21,189 nt of DNA from positions 1-21,189 of IMG/VR virus record IMGVR_UViG_3300050821_005339, one strand, 5' to 3'. Position numbers and translations under genes: made by a program. This DNA is from a virus. Under the pieces are notes generated by a model. It was given only the letters and a program-made list of their open reading frames with translations, had not been told where the DNA came from and did no database searches. Shown in pieces: positions 1 through 9,128 of this stretch. Numbering within the stretch: the first letter of the stretch is position 1; every line of letters starts with the position of its first letter.

Positions 1-446
1 GAGCGTTGCTTTATTGTTTGCGACGATTGTTCCAATAAATCCATCAATGTTTTGAAAATTCTTGGAATATGGATTAGGGCGCAGTCTCTGTAAAAATTCG
101 AGATTTGCCCTTTTTGCAAAAAACTTGAATTATACTGCACAATTGCATATTGCAATTTTGTTAGCGCCTCCCAATCTTTTACATGTTGATTTACCAAGGT
201 TTCATTGATTAAATGAATGTCCACACCTTCACGTCTCACAGCGGCATAAGATATAAGCTCTTGCCTAATTTGCTTATTATTCGCTCTATTAGCTAATTTA
301 GGAAATAAATTTGCAATCGCGCTTGGCGCAAGTGATTCAATTATTTCTTGACCATGTACGGCGGGAAATTTGAATATAACATATTCAGCTTCATTTCCAC
401 TGCCATCTTTTATTGTAACAATTTTAGGTTCTAAATTAGCAACCAT
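1..446 (-). CDS. Partial phage protein after tail tube, possible tail assembly chaperone
   Basis: An open frame runs from an ATG at 446 through the left edge without a stop, giving 148 residues of a truncated protein. The start follows an AGGAAG ribosome site that overlaps the stop of the tail-tube gene, so translation is probably coupled. The protein is soluble-looking and mostly helical, with no signal peptide, membrane segment or recognisable catalytic motif. In contractile-tailed phages the gene after the tube protein usually encodes the tail assembly chaperone, which holds the tape measure during tail polymerisation; size and position fit, but this assignment rests on synteny only. In such phages a second chaperone is often made by ribosomal frameshift near the end, which here lies outside the window. 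Confidence 0.6.
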   Translation of the reverse strand, partial: MVANLEPKIVTIKDGSGNEAEYVIFKFPAVHGQEIIESLAPSAIANLFPKLANRANNKQIRQELISYAAVRREGVDIHLINETLVNQHVKDWEALTKLQYAIVQYNSSFLQKGQISNFYRDCALIHIPRIFKTLMDLLEQSSQTIKQR

Positions 447-447
447 A

Positions 448-891
448 TTAACTTCCTATTACTGATTCAAAAGTGAAGCCGTAAGTGCGGGTTTTCAATT
501 TTCCATCACTACCGAAGCTTTTCGCAGGTGCGGCATCCGTCATAATGCCATTACTGAAAGTTGTGGTAGTATTATCAGCATAAACAATTGTCATGGTGAT
601 AATATCAAGTGCAACAGTTTTGCCTTGGCTAACGCGATTGTTTGAAGCCACAACTTGAAGATTCTGATCATCAAGAGAGCCAGCGACAACACTTATTGTG
701 CCTTTCAATGGATTAGCTTTGCTCCATGCAATGCCATCGCCATTTAAACCCATAGCGAAATCACCCATCTGCACAGACGGAAAATCAAACGCATCAACAT
801 CATTTGAAAATTGAGACACAGGAAAACCGACAGGATAAGAGTTTGAAGCAATTATACTGACGGTTGAGCCAAAACCAGTTACATTTTCCAT
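448..891 (-). CDS. Tail tube protein, DUF3277 family
   Basis: This 147-residue protein matches the DUF3277 pattern: it opens with a short segment followed by a GFGSTV beta stretch, has the central VQMGDFAMGLNGDG region, and ends in a KTRTYGF-like beta segment. DUF3277 proteins are the inner tube subunits of contractile tails and polymerise as hexameric rings inside the sheath. It lies directly downstream of the DUF3383 sheath gene, the standard sheath-tube order. The ATG at 891 follows AAAGGA at good spacing. The length is typical for the family. Function is inferred from the family and synteny. Confidence 0.85.
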   Translation of the reverse strand: MENVTGFGSTVSIIASNSYPVGFPVSQFSNDVDAFDFPSVQMGDFAMGLNGDGIAWSKANPLKGTISVVAGSLDDQNLQVVASNNRVSQGKTVALDIITMTIVYADNTTTTFSNGIMTDAAPAKSFGSDGKLKTRTYGFTFESVIGS

Positions 892-908
892 GCTTTGTAT
901 CCTTTAAA

Positions 909-2408
909 TTATATTAAAATATCAGTTCCATCTACTAAACGAATCACATCGTTTTTAGAGTATATCAATGTATAAACTGCTTTGTATTTTGTAGTCCCGC
1001 TTACAACATAAGGCACTATTGCTACATTATACCAATAACCAGCATTTTGCACTTGCTGCCAAGCAAGAGCATTTCCAGTAACTGTTGTGATGTAAGTTTG
1101 TTGAATAGCTGTTAAAGTCTTACCAACAGAAATTGTACCATTCGTAAGCGCCTGATTGATGACACTTTGTAAAATTGTTGAAAGCTGGCCAATACCAGTT
1201 TTATTTGCGGCCAATTCAGGCAACGCAAGCAATAAACTAATAATAGCAGATTCAGCGGCGCTTTTTAACCATATTTCATTTGCATAGGTATTCTGATCAA
1301 GTGGATCAACCGGCAATCCAAACATTACGCCATTTTGATAAAATGATACAAGCTGACCGGCCTGTTGAGTTTGACCATAATAATTGATACTCAATCCATC
1401 ATAAAGTGCTTTATTTGCATCGGTTGTTACAGATGGAGTTAAATTAAACATCTGGAACATATAATTTTGTACAGCATTTGTTCCAGTATAATTGGTTGCT
1501 GATAAAATCATCATTGGTACTTGCTCTGGATACTCGGTAGATAAAGGCGCAAGAGTTAAAGTAATGCCACCAATATTAGCAAGCGCAGCACTCCATGCAG
1601 AAGCATTTGCAACAGATACTGGCACTGAATACATAAATTCATTATTTAGTGCGTTATTCCAAGTTGCAGCTTCCGTTACTTGAGCTAAATTAAGTGTTGG
1701 TATAAAAGCAAAAGAACCAAAATTATTTGATTGTGCTGCAGAATTTGTAAGTACAGTCGTAATACTTTCAGCAGCGGAGCCATTAGAAAATATTGCACCA
1801 GCACCCCATCCTAATGGAGCAATTAAATCCGTTGTAACTCCAGCCGTAACAGAAATAACATCCGTACCAGTTAAACCGGAAACTAAATCAAAACAGCTGC
1901 GTGTTGCATCATAAGAAACAACAGCTGCTGTCCATGCTGTACCGCCGGCACTATATCCATTAATTGCTGTTGTTATGTCAGTTGCAACGGCCGCAAGACT
2001 TCCCGCCCCAGATAAATTAATGCTTGTAAGATGATGTGTAAAACCACCCATAGTTAATGTAAAATCACCTGTTGTTATTCCAGTAAATTGACTAACCGCA
2101 TAAGATGCGGGAATACCAAAAATAAGAGATGCAGTTGCAACATTTGCCCAATTAGCAAAGCTTATTTGATTTGGCGCTGTGATATTTTTACTTATCCATC
2201 CAAAATAAAAAACTGCACGCAGATATTCAGTTGATGATGTACCAAAATAAGTACCAACATCAGTTGCGTTATTAAAAACTACATACGAATTTGTTGGCAC
2301 AAGTGCATTTTCAGTAAAAAATCTACCACCTAAATCACGAGTTGCAACGCCTGCTCCCGCACCTACGCCCGATGTAATATTTACATATTCTGATAAAGAA
2401 ATTGGCAT
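909..2408 (-). CDS. Tail sheath protein, DUF3383 family
   Basis: This 499-residue protein has the DUF3383 layout: an N-terminal VNITSGVGAGAG segment, a central Ser/Thr/Ala-rich beta domain (about residues 105-240), and a C-terminal domain with YGQTQQAG and SFYQNG motifs near residue 345 and ALAWQQVQNAGYWY near residue 450. DUF3383 proteins form the contractile sheath around the tail tube. Family members are typically 450-510 residues, so this looks complete. The start at 2408 follows a GAGGG ribosome site. Low GC with Ala/Thr-rich composition is expected for a sheath. It sits between the tail terminator and the tube, which supports the assignment. Confidence 0.88.
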   Translation of the reverse strand: MPISLSEYVNITSGVGAGAGVATRDLGGRFFTENALVPTNSYVVFNNATDVGTYFGTSSTEYLRAVFYFGWISKNITAPNQISFANWANVATASLIFGIPASYAVSQFTGITTGDFTLTMGGFTHHLTSINLSGAGSLAAVATDITTAINGYSAGGTAWTAAVVSYDATRSCFDLVSGLTGTDVISVTAGVTTDLIAPLGWGAGAIFSNGSAAESITTVLTNSAAQSNNFGSFAFIPTLNLAQVTEAATWNNALNNEFMYSVPVSVANASAWSAALANIGGITLTLAPLSTEYPEQVPMMILSATNYTGTNAVQNYMFQMFNLTPSVTTDANKALYDGLSINYYGQTQQAGQLVSFYQNGVMFGLPVDPLDQNTYANEIWLKSAAESAIISLLLALPELAANKTGIGQLSTILQSVINQALTNGTISVGKTLTAIQQTYITTVTGNALAWQQVQNAGYWYNVAIVPYVVSGTTKYKAVYTLIYSKNDVIRLVDGTDILI

Positions 2409-2421
2409 TTTATTAACCCTC

Positions 2422-2964
2422 TTAAACTGTTAAAATATCTAATTCCGTGCTTTGTATAATCGGCGATGTTGATGTAATAATTTGATTGTGCCTTAACACA
2501 AAATCAAAACTTGGGGACGCTTCAAAATTTTGCGTATCATCTAAAAAATATGGATTTCTTATATCCATAATTCTCATTATACCAACGTCCTGTGCTTCGA
2601 GTGTATCAACTGTTACACTACTTTGCAAGATATATGCTATAGCGTTTAAAATATCCGAAGCTGTATATTGAGTTGGCGTTAATGGATTTTGTATAGAAAG
2701 CGCCGACATTTGAAAGGTCGTCTGATATGCTTGCGTTTCTTGATGTACCATTGTCATGCTTCCAGAATTCCAAACATCAGAGCGCTGTGGATAACCAAAG
2801 CGATGATCACCAATCTTATATAAAAATGCTGTTGGCACTTTTGGAACGCCCTGTTGTGTAGCTTGAAAAGCCTGTTTAATAATTAAATTATTTGGCAAGC
2901 CGGCAGTAATTAACTGTCCTTGAATAGTAGTAATAATCAATGCTATCAACGCATTATCTAACAT
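2422..2964 (-). CDS. Tail/neck terminator-like protein
   Basis: The 180-residue product begins with a helical stretch, followed by a segment with KVPTAFLYKIGDHRFGYP, then alternating beta segments ending in VLRHNQ. This resembles the LIC_12616 / gp12-like neck terminator group found just upstream of DUF3383 sheaths. Such proteins cap the tail tube and join it to the neck. The ATG at 2964 follows AGGTTAAG, a site that contains the stop region of the preceding gene, so translation is probably coupled. The family call is from sequence impression plus gene order, not from a profile search. Confidence 0.65.
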   Translation of the reverse strand: MLDNALIALIITTIQGQLITAGLPNNLIIKQAFQATQQGVPKVPTAFLYKIGDHRFGYPQRSDVWNSGSMTMVHQETQAYQTTFQMSALSIQNPLTPTQYTASDILNAIAYILQSSVTVDTLEAQDVGIMRIMDIRNPYFLDDTQNFEASPSFDFVLRHNQIITSTSPIIQSTELDILTV

Positions 2965-2971
2965 TCTTAAC

Positions 2972-3331
2972 CTATAAAGTTATTTGTACTGCTATTACAC
3001 CCGACCAACCATTTATTTGAAACCAATCAGTTTCATATAAACATTTATAAGTTTTACCATTAAATACAATTTGATCACCTGAAATATTGCGATCAATTTC
3101 CATAATATCTTTTGAAATATAAAAGATTAAATATTTCTTTTGAAATAATAATCCAAATTTATCAAATAGCTCTCTTGGCACGGCTTGAACCTGACCATAA
3201 ACACAAATTGGTGGAGAATAAATTGAAACATCCTGACCAATAGAATTTAGTGAAGTCGATAAAAATTTATTCCATGTAAATTGCTGGCTTCCTATCAACG
3301 TCATTGCCATATTAAGCAAATTAGGTAACAT
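2972..3331 (-). CDS. Phage collar/neck-type protein
   Basis: The 119-residue product contains the sequence features of small collar proteins in DUF3383-type phages: a VYGQVQAVPRELFDKFGL segment, a YLIFYISKDI strand, a GDQIVFNGKTYK strand and a tryptophan-rich TDWFQINGW end. It probably forms part of the neck between connector and tail. Its start at 3331 overlaps the upstream gene by 11 nt and has a weak ribosome site. A second ATG lies at codon 8, so the true start could be slightly downstream. Function is inferred from synteny. Confidence 0.6.
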   Translation of the reverse strand: MLPNLLNMAMTLIGSQQFTWNKFLSTSLNSIGQDVSIYSPPICVYGQVQAVPRELFDKFGLLFQKKYLIFYISKDIMEIDRNISGDQIVFNGKTYKCLYETDWFQINGWSGVIAVQITL

Positions 3332-3794
3332 TTTCTACTACGCTAGTTAATGTTGCAATTTCCAAGCCAGTATCAACCAATGGCTTCACTGAATTATTGC
3401 CGCGGGCTTGACGTTCTGCAATTGTTCTTGCGGCAAGTGGCGGTTGTGTCAATTTTGCAATATTCTTTGAAATATCACTTTCTGCAACTAATGTAATTTT
3501 ATTCATAACATCATAAGCAGTTGTCTTTCCATTGATAACCTGCTTTGCACCTTGATTTGCTATTCTTGCCCATTTATCCTTATTATCAATCGCCGCCGGT
3601 CTTACAGTTGGTCGTGGCGGAATATTCTTTGATGCATTACCAAATTCATTTTGCGCCGCAACTTCTGCAACCGGCGTACCATCTGGATAATTATATGTAG
3701 AAAACCAGCCAACTTTGCCTTGTATTTTTTCTAAAACTTTTAAACCTAAATTAAGGGCTTTAAAAGCATCAGGATTGCTTTGTTTAATATCCAT
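3321..3794 (-). CDS. Head-tail joining / tail completion candidate
   Basis: This 157-residue protein contains a segment typical of phage tail-completion or HK97-gp10-like proteins: [14 protein letters not shown] near residue 29, AAQNEFG near residue 47, and IPPRPTVRP near residue 58, where the ring-forming core usually begins. The C-terminal half is helical with PLVDTGLE near the end. These proteins sit at the neck or tail tip-proximal ring and help tails dock on heads. It overlaps the upstream DUF4054 gene by 11 nt and the downstream collar gene by 11 nt, as expected of a co-translated set. The exact family is uncertain. Confidence 0.6.
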   Translation of the reverse strand: MDIKQSNPDAFKALNLGLKVLEKIQGKVGWFSTYNYPDGTPVAEVAAQNEFGNASKNIPPRPTVRPAAIDNKDKWARIANQGAKQVINGKTTAYDVMNKITLVAESDISKNIAKLTQPPLAARTIAERQARGNNSVKPLVDTGLEIATLTSVVENVT

Positions 3795-4233
3795 ACCATC
3801 CTAACCTACGAAATGATGATCTTTGAGGACTGCCTCCGATATATGCACCACCTACACTTAAAACTTGCAATAATGCTAATAATTGCTGACCATAAGGTGT
3901 TGATTGTAACCAATATTGCCATTGATTAGGTAATTCAGGCGGTTGCAATGTTACCGACACCTTATCAACAGTTGCGTTAATCATTACACCTGTGCTTTGT
4001 TTTTGGGCTATAGTTTGAGAAATAGCTGTTAAATGCGCTGTCATTAAATATAATGCTTGCATGCGTTGCGGCTGAGTAAATCCACCGCGATAACAATAAC
4101 CATTTGGATTTGATATATAAATCGTTGCAGTGTTAAAAAACCCCTGCAATGTCGCATCAGAAATTGGTGGTGTGCATTGAAAAGCGGGAAACTGGTCGCG
4201 AAAATTCGCAGGATTGAAAATAATCGCGCCCAT
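3784..4233 (-). CDS. DUF4054 head-tail connector protein
   Basis: The 149-residue product matches DUF4054: FRDQFPAFQ near residue 11, [18 protein letters not shown] in the middle of the N-terminal half, and [13 protein letters not shown] near residue 62. DUF4054 proteins are adaptor-like components that attach beneath the portal. The start at 4233 has a strong AGGTGAAAT ribosome site. It sits between the capsid block and the neck genes, the normal position. Length is standard for the family. Confidence 0.82.
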   Translation of the reverse strand: MGAIIFNPANFRDQFPAFQCTPPISDATLQGFFNTATIYISNPNGYCYRGGFTQPQRMQALYLMTAHLTAISQTIAQKQSTGVMINATVDKVSVTLQPPELPNQWQYWLQSTPYGQQLLALLQVLSVGGAYIGGSPQRSSFRRLGWYGY

Positions 4234-4246
4234 ATTTCACCTATTA

Positions 4247-4708
4247 TTATTGTAATGTATTCTTCAGTGTATTTTTGGTAAATCTGCCAGTGCCTTTTGA
4301 TTTCTTGCCTTCTTCATCAAGATTACCAACCTTCACCATATCAGCTTCAATAATTGGCGCTGATACATCGCGAGATTCCATGCCACTAGTTACAGCAACT
4401 TCTGGATTAACTTTCCCCTTACGAACTTGAATATATCCATTTTTTAAATGAGTTTGGAATACCTCATTTGCATTTAGCAATTCCAATTCTTCCTCTGTAA
4501 CCTTAGTCATAATACCGTAAGGTGTTTCAAGCTTTCGCATCCCAACAGGAGCAACGCCTGAACCACCTTTTATAAGAACGGCTTTTTCTACAATAGGCAA
4601 ATCTACTGCTCTTGAAGTTTGACCCGGTACAGCAACCACTTTAGGTTTAATGTACCGAGTATAATTAACATCCGCTGCCAAAGTAGAATATACATAGTGA
4701 TTAGTCAT
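4247..4708 (-). CDS. Uncharacterised structural-module protein
   Basis: This is a 153-residue protein I do not recognise by family. It lies between the major capsid and the DUF4054 connector, a slot that often holds a small head or connector-associated protein. It is basic at the C-terminus (KKSKGTGRFTKNTLK), has a Gly-rich stretch (IKGGSGVAPVGMRK) and a helical EELELLNANEVFQTHLK segment around residue 72. There are no membrane segments or signal. The ATG at 4708 follows AAAGG. A virion or assembly role is inference from position only. Confidence 0.6.
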   Translation of the reverse strand: MTNHYVYSTLAADVNYTRYIKPKVVAVPGQTSRAVDLPIVEKAVLIKGGSGVAPVGMRKLETPYGIMTKVTEEELELLNANEVFQTHLKNGYIQVRKGKVNPEVAVTSGMESRDVSAPIIEADMVKVGNLDEEGKKSKGTGRFTKNTLKNTLQ

Positions 4709-4735
4709 AGTAAGCCTTTGTTTTAGTTTAATATT

Positions 4736-5917
4736 TTATATGCCAGTTGCGCGATATACTGCGTACGGTCTTTTGCACATAATACCAGCAGTAGACGTTG
4801 CAAAGCCTTCTTCGTAAGCTTTAGTATGTCTTTCCACACCAGTAACTATAAACTTAGCTGGAACCATCTGAATAAAAGTCTGGCCACCATCTGTGCTAGT
4901 ACCATCATCAACACGATCAGCAAATAAATAGAATACGTTAGCTCCACCATTTGCACCATCAAATTCCGGTATAGAAATAACACGGATTGTTGGATATGTT
5001 TGACGTATCCAATCCATTACTGAAATGCCAAAATCAGTTGTACGAGCAAGATAATCATAACGATTAACTGGCACAGCAAGAGTTAATGCTACTTTTTCAG
5101 GAGCAATAACACCAAGAGATTGCGTACGAATTGTCTGAATGCCGGCAAGAATATCCTGATAAATTTCTTGGAAAGTTTTAACACTCCAAAGCAATGAACT
5201 AGAAACAGCACCTGTAGCAACAGTTACATAACCCGGCAAACCCGGATCAGTAAGAACACCATAAGTCTGATTTAAGCCTGAATTCTGACCATAGAAACCA
5301 ATACGATTACGCATAAGTTCAAGACCGAATCTCATAACTGATTCACGTTTCAAAGCAGCCATATTTAAACGACCGCGTGCGCCAACTAACTCCTCGCGGA
5401 AGCCAATTCTGAAACCATCTTCCCACTGAACTGTATCACGATAAACATAGTTTACGTTTACGCCAGACAACGGAACGTTTGTAAAATCACTATATGACTG
5501 AGGATTAGAGGTATTTTCAACCAACTGTTGAACAATCTGCACATCTTCAAAAGCACCGATTGTCATAATACCAGCAAAATCATCAATTGTCTGAGCCGCT
5601 GTAATTGTAGCAACAGCGCCCGGAAGCCAGCCCTGCAAATTCTGAATCAATGTACCAACAGAAGGCACTGTTACGTTGCCCTGTATTGTGTCCATTCCAA
5701 AGCGATTAGCTTTTGGAGCTTCATCATATCCGAATCCAGCTTCGTCAATCTTATCAAGGCCATAAATACCCATGTATTCAAGACCTTGATAATTATTAAC
5801 TTTAAAATCACCATCATTCGCAAATTTCCCATTCGCAAGCATTTTAGTAGCGTGTAACGCCCTAACTTTACCAGCGGGAATATGCGAATGAACAACTTCA
5901 CCTATTTTGTTTGTCAT
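4736..5917 (-). CDS. Major capsid protein, DUF2184 family
   Basis: The 393-residue product matches the DUF2184 capsid group: an NRFGMDTIQGNVTVPSVGTL N-arm, a central VNYVYRDTVQWEDGFRIGFR core, an RGRLNMAALKRESVMRFGLE helix, a RIGFYGQN loop, and a C-terminal YAVYRATGI tail. DUF2184 proteins adopt the HK97 fold and build the icosahedral head. A good GGGGAACC site precedes the ATG at 5917. Upstream are the cement protein and the DUF2213 protease/scaffold gene, the expected order. The sequence appears complete, with no break. Confidence 0.88.
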   Translation of the reverse strand: MTNKIGEVVHSHIPAGKVRALHATKMLANGKFANDGDFKVNNYQGLEYMGIYGLDKIDEAGFGYDEAPKANRFGMDTIQGNVTVPSVGTLIQNLQGWLPGAVATITAAQTIDDFAGIMTIGAFEDVQIVQQLVENTSNPQSYSDFTNVPLSGVNVNYVYRDTVQWEDGFRIGFREELVGARGRLNMAALKRESVMRFGLELMRNRIGFYGQNSGLNQTYGVLTDPGLPGYVTVATGAVSSSLLWSVKTFQEIYQDILAGIQTIRTQSLGVIAPEKVALTLAVPVNRYDYLARTTDFGISVMDWIRQTYPTIRVISIPEFDGANGGANVFYLFADRVDDGTSTDGGQTFIQMVPAKFIVTGVERHTKAYEEGFATSTAGIMCKRPYAVYRATGI

Positions 5918-5928
5918 TTTGGTTCCCC

Positions 5929-6918
5929 TTAATTATTAAGACTAATTACAGCTTCACCCGGATTCACAACATCATATTGTAATACTGTGCAATTCGGAAT
6001 AACGATATTTGCGGTATCAGTAATAGCAACCGCAGGTGTTACAGTTTGGCTTGTATTAATTGTGTAAGTGCCTGTGCCACCAACACCAGTACCGAATGCG
6101 GTAACTACTGTGCCAGCAGGAAAGCCACTTGCTGCATTAACAGCCATGCCAAGATAAACCTCGCCACTAACAACAGTCGCAACTGTCAATGTTGTGGTTG
6201 AGCCAGTTGCAGTTCCAGAAAATGCCGGAGCCGGAACACTTGGTGTTGTCATCGCTTCAGATGAAACAGTCTGAGTATTAATCGTACTAAGATTATAAGT
6301 ACCTGTATAACCAAGACCAGTTCCCGCAGATATAATACGAGTGCCACCTTGAATGTTTCCAGTTGTATCAAAAATCAACTGACCTAACTGAATTCTACCA
6401 CGAGCTACTGCGCTAACAGTTAATACGTCTGGAGTGCTTGAACCACCTGCTGCAATTGAGCCTGTAAATGTAGTAATTGGCGGTATTGTTGAAAGAGCGC
6501 CTGTAGCTGGATTATAAGTTACTATATCACCAACAAGCGGATCATTATCAACCAACACACCAACTATTCCCTGAGTCATAAGACCAGCAATTGAATAATC
6601 TGGTAATGATAATGTTGGGCTAAGAGGAGCGCCAGAAAGTCCCACTGAGAAATATTCTTTTGAATTTACAAGAATACCAGCAAAAACACCTGTCGAACTG
6701 TGCGCCTGACCAACCGTTGCAGTTCCCACGTTTGGGGATGCATTAGCTGGATTTGCATTCGCGCCGTTACTAACTGTAAAAGCATAACCAAAAGTATTAG
6801 CTACACCTGCGGAATATAAATTATATGCCAGCGTTTTATTAGGCGAACTTTTTACCACATCACCCGGAGTAAACAAGGCAGGGTAAAAATTAACCGTAGA
6901 CTGAAAAGAAGCTACCAT
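5929..6918 (-). CDS. Capsid cement/decoration protein with duplicated beta module
   Basis: The 329-residue product is encoded between the protease/scaffold gene and the major capsid gene, where cement proteins normally lie. Residues 1-150 resemble the gp24-like structural cement group (FTPGDVV near residue 17, GVLVDNDPLVGDIVTYNPATG near residue 120). From about residue 155 two related modules follow, each starting with FTGSIA or FSGTAT, then a VLTVSAV/TLTVATV strand, GRIQLGQ/GEVYLGM, and ending in GYTGTYNLS or GGTGTYTIN followed by QTV. The protein finishes with a short PNCTVLQYDV segment that looks like the end of the cement domain. The modules therefore look inserted. AAGGAG precedes the ATG at 6918. 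Confidence 0.75.
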   Translation of the reverse strand: MVASFQSTVNFYPALFTPGDVVKSSPNKTLAYNLYSAGVANTFGYAFTVSNGANANPANASPNVGTATVGQAHSSTGVFAGILVNSKEYFSVGLSGAPLSPTLSLPDYSIAGLMTQGIVGVLVDNDPLVGDIVTYNPATGALSTIPPITTFTGSIAAGGSSTPDVLTVSAVARGRIQLGQLIFDTTGNIQGGTRIISAGTGLGYTGTYNLSTINTQTVSSEAMTTPSVPAPAFSGTATGSTTTLTVATVVSGEVYLGMAVNAASGFPAGTVVTAFGTGVGGTGTYTINTSQTVTPAVAITDTANIVIPNCTVLQYDVVNPGEAVISLNN

Positions 6919-6930
6919 TGTTTTTTCTCC

Positions 6931-8268
6931 TTAGATTGAATTTTCATTAAGGTATTTTGCAAGATTTGCATCCATACCTACACTTGTGTTACTTGCTGAA
7001 TCAAGACCATAACCGGTTTTTGTAGCAGTACGATTATGATAATACGCATCAAGAGCTATTGTTTCAGAACCTTTTGGGCATTTAATGCCTAGTTTCTTAA
7101 CACCATAAACAGCAACTTCCGCAAGAGTTTTATCGGCATGATCGAATGTGCCAATATCATGTGAAAGTTTTTCAGCAAGGGCGTTACGATTTGAAACTTC
7201 TGAAAGCATTGATTTCTTGAATATCTCAAGTTTTTTATCCATAGCCGAATCCATACCATCTTTTTTCTTTTCTTCTTCTTCTTTATCAATGCCTTTTACT
7301 GTTGGCTTCACAGCATCATAACCTTCTTTATAATTATCGTCATCATCTGTACCTTCTTCTTCTTCACCTTCGCCTTTCATCATTTCTTTAAGTTCATGAT
7401 ATTTAGGCATATTCTTTTTAGCCCATGCATGAACCTCTTGTATTGAAAGTTCGCTTTTTTCGCCTTCGCCTTTGCTTTCAACATCATCATCATCATCTTT
7501 GGCTTTATCATCATCCAAAGCTTTTTTTGATTCTTCTTTTTCCATTTCTTTCTTTTCTTCTGGCATTTTGAACTCCTTTGTTATTTCAATTGAATCGAAC
7601 GTATATTGAGAATGATCTAATACAGCAACTTCTTTACCCATCCGGCCTTGTTCAACTAACGCAAGATGATTGCCTCTGATTTCTCTTTGAATAGCATCAT
7701 ATTGAACGCCATTCCAAGTTCCAGAAACTATTTCATAAATACAACGATAACCAGCGCTTAATTGCTTTTTACCGCTTTCTATTAAATCAGAAAGACCTTC
7801 TGATAAAATTTTAATATTTCCGTAAAGTATGCCATCTTTGAAATAAACATCTTCACCTATAATACCTTCTATACCCTTTTTTTCCGCTGGTGTCAAACCT
7901 TCGTTACTGTCACCTAAAAGCACATTTGGATGATCGTCAACTATAGGTATCAATTTAAACGATGCTATTGTATCTGGATTTGATAACTCTTCTTCTGGTC
8001 TGTAAACATTGTAAATACGGTTTGGATCACCACCAACAGTTTCACCGGAATATGGAAATATACCCTCGCGTGAAAGTGGGTTATCTCTTATTTCTGGCCA
8101 CCCATTAACATCATATTCGCGTGCAGATTCATTTTCATCTTTACCACCAGCTTTACGTTCAATTGAATAAGCGATGGCCACAGCCTGTTCTTGACTCTTG
8201 CCCGATTCTATCTCTTTTTTTACATTATGCTGGAAGGCAGCTTTACTTTTGGAATGTTCAAGAGGCAC
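6931..8268 (-). CDS. DUF2213 prohead-protease-like protein with acidic scaffold tail
   Basis: This 445-residue product has three parts. Residues 1-45 hold a short motif common at the start of phage proteins ([20 protein letters not shown], then [11 protein letters not shown]). Residues 50-220 match DUF2213, related to prohead proteases, with [15 protein letters not shown] and [10 protein letters not shown] segments and a RGNHLALV motif that supplies the conserved His. Residues 225-335 are strongly acidic and lysine-rich, typical of scaffold sequence. Such proteins act inside the procapsid, guiding capsid assembly and then being cleaved out. The start is GTG at 8268, preceded by GAGGAATAA, which itself holds the stop of the MuF gene. 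No frame break is seen. Confidence 0.8.
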   Translation of the reverse strand: MPLEHSKSKAAFQHNVKKEIESGKSQEQAVAIAYSIERKAGGKDENESAREYDVNGWPEIRDNPLSREGIFPYSGETVGGDPNRIYNVYRPEEELSNPDTIASFKLIPIVDDHPNVLLGDSNEGLTPAEKKGIEGIIGEDVYFKDGILYGNIKILSEGLSDLIESGKKQLSAGYRCIYEIVSGTWNGVQYDAIQREIRGNHLALVEQGRMGKEVAVLDHSQYTFDSIEITKEFKMPEEKKEMEKEESKKALDDDKAKDDDDDVESKGEGEKSELSIQEVHAWAKKNMPKYHELKEMMKGEGEEEEGTDDDDNYKEGYDAVKPTVKGIDKEEEEKKKDGMDSAMDKKLEIFKKSMLSEVSNRNALAEKLSHDIGTFDHADKTLAEVAVYGVKKLGIKCPKGSETIALDAYYHNRTATKTGYGLDSASNTSVGMDANLAKYLNENSI

Positions 8269-8270
8269 GT

Positions 8271-9128
8271 TTATTCCTCATCAAATTTTATAACAGGTAT
8301 CGCTCTACAGCGACAATTTATTTCCGATCCGGGATAGATTCTTCTTTCATTATCTTCCGAAAATGGCAAATTGTCAAAAGAAAATATTTGGCCTGATAAT
8401 TTGATGTGATGTTTTCGTGGTTCATTTGAACCGCCAGTATGTAACCATTCAAACTCTTTTATGCCAAGTTTTTGCATCTTGGCTTTATTGACATTATTAA
8501 AAGCTTTACGAGTTTGATCGTATGCAATAATCTTAGCTCTGCGCTTACTAATTCCTTTTGCTTTTTCTAAATATGGCAATAAATCTTGCATACCATTGCC
8601 AGTGGTTATCGAGCGCATAACGGCTTGTTGCACACCGTTTAAATATTCACTTGAAATAGTTTTAATTAAATTAGCATTTTCTATTGTTGTGGCGTTTAAT
8701 ACTTCAATAGTTTCTTGTGAAATCGAGGAAGTCTTTAACGATAAACCGCCAGATAAATCTTTAAGACTACCATGCAAAGCTGTTGTGCTGGATTTTTGTG
8801 CATCATCGGAAACTTTTTCAGCTAACGGCTTGGCAATACTAGCGAATATATCGTTAAATTTTTCCATTAGAGCGTTGGTTAATATCCGCGCTTGACTGCT
8901 TAACGATGCATCTTGTGCGAAATATGCTTTGGAAAAATCCTGTCTAAAAAGATTTTTAAGTTCTTTTTCGACTTCGTTTGTCATTTGATCGATAAGTTTA
9001 TCTAGTTTATTTTTATAACGCAAAGCATCTGATATATTAGGATTTAAAGCCGAACCACGCAAATGCTTCGGTTTAAATTTTTGCACCCAAGCAACTTTTC
9101 GTTTAGTAAGTATCTTGAGAATTTTCAT
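8271..9128 (-). CDS. MuF-like minor head protein
   Basis: This 285-residue protein (ATG at 9128; a TTG lies three codons further upstream) carries the Phage_Mu_F / SPP1 gp7 domain near its C-terminus: [21 protein letters not shown] near residue 190, [15 protein letters not shown] near residue 225 and [18 protein letters not shown] at the end. MuF proteins associate with the portal and are packaged in or near the head, with a role in DNA ejection or head assembly. The N-terminal half is helical and lysine-rich. The gene overlaps the 3' end of the portal gene by about 26 nt, as usual for this pair. Confidence 0.85.
   Translation of the reverse strand: MKILKILTKRKVAWVQKFKPKHLRGSALNPNISDALRYKNKLDKLIDQMTNEVEKELKNLFRQDFSKAYFAQDASLSSQARILTNALMEKFNDIFASIAKPLAEKVSDDAQKSSTTALHGSLKDLSGGLSLKTSSISQETIEVLNATTIENANLIKTISSEYLNGVQQAVMRSITTGNGMQDLLPYLEKAKGISKRRAKIIAYDQTRKAFNNVNKAKMQKLGIKEFEWLHTGGSNEPRKHHIKLSGQIFSFDNLPFSEDNERRIYPGSEINCRCRAIPVIKFDEE

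Noticed and set aside
5671-5901. Second leftward frame inside the capsid gene
   Set aside because: It lies within the N-terminal coding part of the DUF2184 capsid gene, with no sensible ribosome site or motif.
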